Positions 59,507-64,000 of a stretch of DNA of 64,000 nucleotides are shown here, in pieces. The stretch lies in contig CAVWLF010000005.1 in assembly GCA_963755815.1 (NCBI GenBank), positions 744,001 to 808,000 on the forward strand, read 5' to 3'. The stretch is from Palsa-506 sp963755815. GTDB taxonomy: Bacteria; Actinomycetota; Actinomycetes; Streptosporangiales; Streptosporangiaceae. Each line of letters starts with the position of its first letter. Position 1 is the stretch's first letter. The translations under genes were made by a program, and so were the position numbers. The notes under the pieces are model-generated. The model did not search any database and was not told the origin of the DNA. It was given only the letters and a program-made list of their open reading frames with translations.

Positions 59507-60436
59507 CTACTTCCCGGCCGGAGCCAGCGCCGGGGCTGGAGCCGGGGTGCGGAGGAGCAACTGGCCGGGCCGCACGACGATCATCAGCTGCCGCGTCCGG
59601 CCCATGACCTCGCCGTCGATCTCCCACGGCTGCTCCCGGTCGAGACTGATGCGCAGTTCCCGGAAGGTAAACCGGGCCACCCGGCCAGTTGCGCCGCGCC
59701 GCAGCAGCACGTGCCCGGCCAGCGCCAGCCAGCCGGCCCAGCCGCGGGCGGTCAGCACGACGGCATCCAGCAACCCGTCGTCGGGCGCCGCGTCCGGCAG
59801 CAGCGGCACGCCGCCCTGCAGCCGCCCGACGTTGCCGACGATCACACCGCCCGCCCGGCGTCTGAGCCGCATCCCGCCGTCGGCGCTCAGGCGCACCAGC
59901 ATCGGCCGGTCCCCGAGGTGCCGCACTGCGGAAACGGCGTACGCCGCCCAGCCCAGCCGCCGCTTGAGCCGCGGGCTGGCGCTGCCCAGCATTTTCGCGT
60001 CGATGCCGATCCCGGCCATGACCACGAACGGCTGGCCGTTGGCGCTACCCACGTCCAGCCGGCGATCCGCTCCGGTGAGCGCCACCACCAGCGCGGCACC
60101 GGCGTCGAGCGGCAGCCCCAGGTTGCGGGCCAGCAGGTTTCCGGTCCCGAGCGGGAGCACGGCGAGCGGAATCCCGCTGCCGGCCAGCCCCTCCGCGCAG
60201 GCGGTGACCGTGCCGTCGCCGCCGCAGGCGAGTACGAGGCCGACCTGCTCCCGGATGGCGGTACCCGCCATCCCCTGGCCCGGATCTTCGGCTGTGGTGT
60301 CCAGCCACAGCGGCTCGCTCCAGCCGTGCTCGGACATCGCCGCACTGATCATGTCCCTGAATTTCCCGCGGTCGCCGTACTTCGTGGGGTTAGCCACCAC
60401 GGCCGCGCGGCCTCCGGGCTCGGATTTTCCTGGCAC
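59507..60436 (-). CDS. Diacylglycerol kinase-family lipid kinase
   Basis: A 309-aa protein. VVANPTKYGDR is the N-terminal motif, ACGGDGTVTACAEGLAG the ATP-binding GGDGT, and LAVLPLGTGNLLARNLGL the second signature. The C-terminal half carries the dome domain (PDDGLLDAVVL, WEIDGEVM). It phosphorylates diacylglycerol or a related lipid; YegS-like sphingosine-kinase activity is an alternative. The 216-base gap to treY holds no gene. Confidence 0.9.
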   Translation of the reverse strand: MPGKSEPGGRAAVVANPTKYGDRGKFRDMISAAMSEHGWSEPLWLDTTAEDPGQGMAGTAIREQVGLVLACGGDGTVTACAEGLAGSGIPLAVLPLGTGNLLARNLGLPLDAGAALVVALTGADRRLDVGSANGQPFVVMAGIGIDAKMLGSASPRLKRRLGWAAYAVSAVRHLGDRPMLVRLSADGGMRLRRRAGGVIVGNVGRLQGGVPLLPDAAPDDGLLDAVVLTARGWAGWLALAGHVLLRRGATGRVARFTFRELRISLDREQPWEIDGEVMGRTRQLMIVVRPGQLLLRTPAPAPALAPAGK

Positions 60437-60652
60437 CGGTTCAGTTTCGCAGCGGAGTGTCTCAGCCGGGACGGTCCCACCCGGTGCAGGCGGGCCCCGG
60501 CGGCATGCCGTCGTGGCCCTTAATGTGGTCGGGCAGCGGCGCAGCGGGCAGCGCTATGCACGATCTTGTGTTTGCCGGACCATAACGGGTAAAGCGTTGC
60601 CTGGCCGGCCCGTCTCGGGCCGGCCAGCCCTTCTCCCCAGGAGCACCTGACC

Positions 60653-63329
60653 ATGCCGGCCACGCCGACGCAGCAACCCCGCCCGCGGGCGGCGACCTAC
60701 CGCGTCCAGCTGCACGCCGGCTTCACCTTCGACGACGCGGCCGCGGTGGCCGGATACCTCGCCGACCTCGGCGTCAGCCACCTGTACTGCTCGCCGTACC
60801 TGCAGGCCGCCAAGGGCAGCACGCACGGCTACGACGTGGTCGACCACGGCCGGCTGAACGCCGAGCTCGGCGGCGAGGCCGGGCACGCCCGGATGACCAG
60901 CCGGCTGGCGCAGGCCGGGCTCGGCCAGGTGCTCGACATCGTGCCCAACCACATGGCGCTCGCCGGGCGGGACAACGCCTGGTGGTGGGACGTGCTGGAG
61001 AACGGGCCGTCCAGCCGCTACGCGTCCCACTTCGACATCGACTGGGACCCGCCGCAGCACAAGCTGACCGCCATCGTGCTGATGCCGGTGCTCGGCGACC
61101 ATTACGGCCGGGTGCTGGAGGCGGGCGAGCTGGCCGTCGAGCGCCACGGCGGCTCGTTCTCCGTCCGCTACCACGAGCACGAGGCGCCGCTGTCACCCCG
61201 CACGCTGGACGGCCTGCTGTCCCGCGCGGCGCAGCGGGCCGGATCGGCGGAGCTTGAGGTCCTGGCGGTGGCCTTCGGCCGGCTCCCGCTCGCCACCCGG
61301 ATCGACCCGGCCGCGATGGCCGAGCGTCACCACGACAAGGAAGTCCTGCGCACCGGGCTGGCCGAGCTGTGCGCGGCCCGGCCGGAGGTGGCCGCGGCGA
61401 TCGACGCCGGGATCGCGGGGCTGAACGGCGACCCGGACGCCCTCGATCAGCTGCTCGGCCAGCAGAACTACCGGCTGGCCTACTGGCGGACGGCCGCCGA
61501 GGAGATCTCCTACCGGCGGTTCTTCGACATCCAGACGCTGGCCGGGCTGCGGGTGGAGGACCCGGACGTCTTCGCCGACACGCACTGGCTGGTCCTGCAC
61601 CTGGTCGCCGAGGGCACGGTCGACGGGCTCCGGGTCGACCACGTGGACGGGCTGGCCGACCCGGAGGGCTACCTGGACCGGCTGCGCGATGCTACCTCCG
61701 GCGCGTACGTGGTGGTGGAGAAGATCCTGGCCGCCGACGAGGACCTGCCCGCGTCGTGGCCGGTGGCCGGGACCACCGGCTACGACTTCCTGAACCATGT
61801 CGGCCGGCTGTTCGTGGACGCCGGCCAGCAGCGCGCGATGCTGGCCGGCTACGCCCGCTTCACCGGCGAGCCGACCGACTACCCCGAGATCGTGCATGCC
61901 GCCAAGGTCCAGATCATGCACGATGACCTGGCTGCCGAGGTGGAACGCCTGACCGGGCTGCTGGCCGATGTCTGCGAGAATCACCGCCGCCAGCGCGATC
62001 ACACCCGGCGCGAGCTGCGCGACGCGCTGCGCGAGGTGATCGCCGCGTTCGGTGTCTACCGCGGCTACGCCCGCCCCGGGCGCCCGGTCACGGCCGCGGA
62101 CCGGGCGCACGCGGCCACGGCGGTGGCCCGGGTCGGCCAGCGCCGGCCCGACATCGACGCCGAGTTGCTGGACTTCATCGGCGCGCTGCTCACCGGCGGC
62201 TATCCCGGCCCGGCCGAGGCCGGCTTCGCCGTGCACTTCGCCCAGGTGAGCTCGGCGGTGATGGCGAAGGGGACCGAGGACACGGCGTTCTACCGGTATC
62301 AGCCGCTGATCAGCCTCAACGAGGTCGGCGGCGATCCCGGCCGCTTCGGCGCCCCGGTCGCGGACTTCCACGACGCGATGGCGCGGGCGGCACGGCACTG
62401 GCCGGAGGCAATGCTCACCCTGTCCACCCACGACACCAAGCGCAGCGGGGACGTCCGGGCCCGGATCAGCCTGCTGTCCGAGCTGCCCAGGGATTGGGAA
62501 CGGGCCATTACCCGCTGGGCGCACCTGGGCGAGCGGCACCACCGGGGCGGCTGGCCGGACCGCGGCGCCGAGTACCTGCTCTACCAGACGCTGGTCGGCG
62601 CCTGGCCGATCGAGGCGGCGCGGGCGGCCGCCTTCATGGCCAAGGCCACCCGGGAGGCCAAGGTGCACACCTCCTGGACCGACCCGTGCGCCGAGTACGA
62701 CGACGCGCTGAGCGCGATTCGTCGCCGCCATGCTGGCCGACCAGGACTTTATCGCCGACCTGACGGCGTTCCTGGCCGAGCACCGGCTGGTCGAGCTCGG
62801 GCGGGTCAGCTCGCTGGCCCAGACCACGCTGCTGCTGACCTGCCCGGGGGTGCCCGACCTTTACCAGGGCACCGAGATCTGGGACCTCTCGCTGGTCGAC
62901 CCGGACAACCGCCGGCCGGTCGACTACGCGGCCCGCGGCCGACTGCTCGAGGCCCTGGCCGGAGGCGGGCCGGAAGACGCGCTGGCCCGCGGCGATGCGG
63001 GCGGGCCGAAGCTCTGGCTGATCACCCGCGTGCTGCGGCACCGGCGCCGGTTTCCCGGCGGCTACGCGCCCGATTCCGGATACGAGCCGCTGCGGGTAAC
63101 CGGGGCCCGGGCCGCGCACGCGGTGGCCTTCACCCGGTCCGGCGGCCTCGCGGTCGTGGTGCCCCGGCTGGTCACCGGCCTGGCCGGCGGCTGGGCGGAC
63201 ACGGCCGTCACGCTTCCCGGCGGCCCCTGGACGGACGTGCTGACCGGCGGCAGGCTGGCGGGCGGCGAGGTCAGCGTGGCCGCCCTGTGCCGGCGTTTCC
63301 CCGTCGCGGTGCTGGCCAGGGAGGCGTGA
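60653..63329 (+). pseudogene. treY: Malto-oligosyltrehalose synthase TreY, frame broken by one extra base
   Basis: A GH13 enzyme that turns the reducing end of a glucan into a trehalose unit. The first part (60653-62716) begins RAATYRVQLHAGFTFDDAAA and has HLYCSPYLQAAKGSTHGYDV, LGQVLDIVPNHMALAG, DGLRVDHVDGLADP and DTKRSGDVRARISLL. The frame is lost at 62717, where an extra A lies before TTCGTCGCCGCCATG. The last 200 residues continue in the +1 frame to 63329 (SLAQTTLLLTCPGVPDLYQG). Total about 891 residues. GGAGCACC precedes the ATG. Probably a sequence error. Confidence 0.88.
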
Positions 63330-64000
63330 TGGCGAATTCCGGGTCTGGGCCCCGCGGGCGCAGCGGGTTGACCTGGTGCTCGACGGGCAGCCGATGCCGA
63401 TGGCCGCGGCCGATCGCGGCTGGTGGACGCGGCAGGCGCCGGATGCGGGGCCGGGCCGCGACTACGCGTACCGCCTGGATGGCGGCCCGGCCCGGCCCGA
63501 CCCGCGCTCCGGCTCGCAGCCGCACGGGGTGCACGGCCCGTCCCGGGTCATCGACCACGCCACGTTCGGCTGGCACGACGGCGGCTGGCGCGGGCTGCCG
63601 CTGGCCGGGTCCGTCCTGTACGAGTGCCATATCGGCACCTTCTCGGCCGCGGGCACCTTCGACGGGGCGATCGGGCACCTGGGGCACCTGGCCGAGCTGG
63701 GCGTCGATGCCATCGAGCTGATGCCGGTGGCCGAGTTCCCCGGCCGCCGGGGCTGGGGTTACGACGGCGTCAGCCTGTACGCCCCGCATCACGCCTACGG
63801 CGGGCCGGACGGGCTCAAGCGGCTGGTCGACGCCGCGCACGCCCGGGGACTCGGCGTGATCATGGATGTCGTCTACAACCACCTCGGGCCGGACGGGAAC
63901 TACCTGCCGGAGTTCGGCCCGTACTTCGCGGCGCAGCACCAGACCGGCTGGGGTGACGCGGTCAACTTCGACGGGCCGGGCAGCGACGAGGTGCGGCGCT
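63329..64000 (+). CDS. treZ: Malto-oligosyltrehalose trehalohydrolase TreZ, N-terminal part (runs off the window)
   Basis: The ATG at 63329 overlaps the treY stop. Reading in frame 1 from 63328 gives FRVWAPRAQRVDLVLDGQP, GSVLYECHIGTFSAAGTFDG, DAIELMPVAEFPGRRGWGYD, GLGVIMDVVYNHLGPDGNYL and so on to base 64000, with the GH13 VVYNHLG motif intact. The start codon is in a different frame: one G seems missing after ATGGCG (expected ATGGCGGAATTC). TreZ releases trehalose from the TreY product, so the two form the trehalose operon. Confidence 0.85.

Overview
The window is about 64 kb of very GC-rich DNA from a spore-former-like or soil actinobacterium. Supporting markers are a BldG-type anti-anti-sigma switch, a K+-independent membrane pyrophosphatase, a 6C small RNA, a MarP periplasmic protease, a LmbE/Mca-like mycothiol-type deacetylase, an ECF sigma factor with a SnoaL tail, and an actinobacterial group 1h (formerly group 5) [NiFe] hydrogenase. 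The genus cannot be fixed from the sequence. No tRNA, rRNA, CRISPR array, phage or transposase was seen.

Layout. 1-7.0 kb: two paralogous MacB/FtsX-type ABC permeases flank a three-gene signalling set (sensor kinase, receiver-only protein, NarL-type regulator). 7.2-14.9 kb: HD phosphohydrolase, TSUP permease, an ABC ATPase, serB, sixA, hppA, and an anti-sigma/bldG pair. 15-18.2 kb: a MrfA-type helicase, then an RNA-rich gap with a 6C small RNA on the minus strand and a candidate Ms1/6S-like RNA on the plus strand. 18.3-24 kb: holin-like protein, epoxide-hydrolase-like protein, DUF309, marP, NUDIX, nth and a ComF-like phosphoribosyltransferase. This order resembles Rv3669-Rv3674c of M. tuberculosis. 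24.3-26 kb: a polytopic membrane protein.

26-44.8 kb is the core of the window, a complete hydrogenase island. The leftward operon is hhyS, hhyL, a NifU/Rieske-like protein, a DUF5947-like and a DUF6084-like protein, a 512-aa unknown, a 34-aa membrane peptide and an 85-aa protein. The rightward arm is an Xre-type regulator, YceI, a SIS protein, a HypC-like protein, a second SIS protein, a maturation protease, then hypC, hypD, hypE, hypA and hypB, followed by a pterin-dehydratase/VOC fusion. hypF points back toward them. The space between the two arms holds a well-formed promoter, a perfect 11-bp dyad and two families of short repeats. The hydrogenase most likely oxidises trace atmospheric H2.

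45-64 kb carries metabolic and stress genes: amidohydrolase, LmbE deacetylase, nitronate monooxygenase, DksA/TraR, DUF2252, aquaporin, PLP decarboxylase, FMN reductase, SDR, UvrD-like helicase, sigma factor, GyrI-like, CDF transporter, diacylglycerol kinase, treY and the start of treZ. A 135-bp hairpin-ended interspersed repeat occurs twice (42.2 and 47.3 kb), and one copy supplies the last codons and stop of hypF.

Caution on sequence quality: at least five genes (a permease gene, hypE, hypB, treY, treZ) are each broken by a single inserted or missing base, and a sixth case (YceI/SIS) is likely. The reading frames are otherwise intact, so base-level sequencing or assembly errors are more likely than real pseudogenes.
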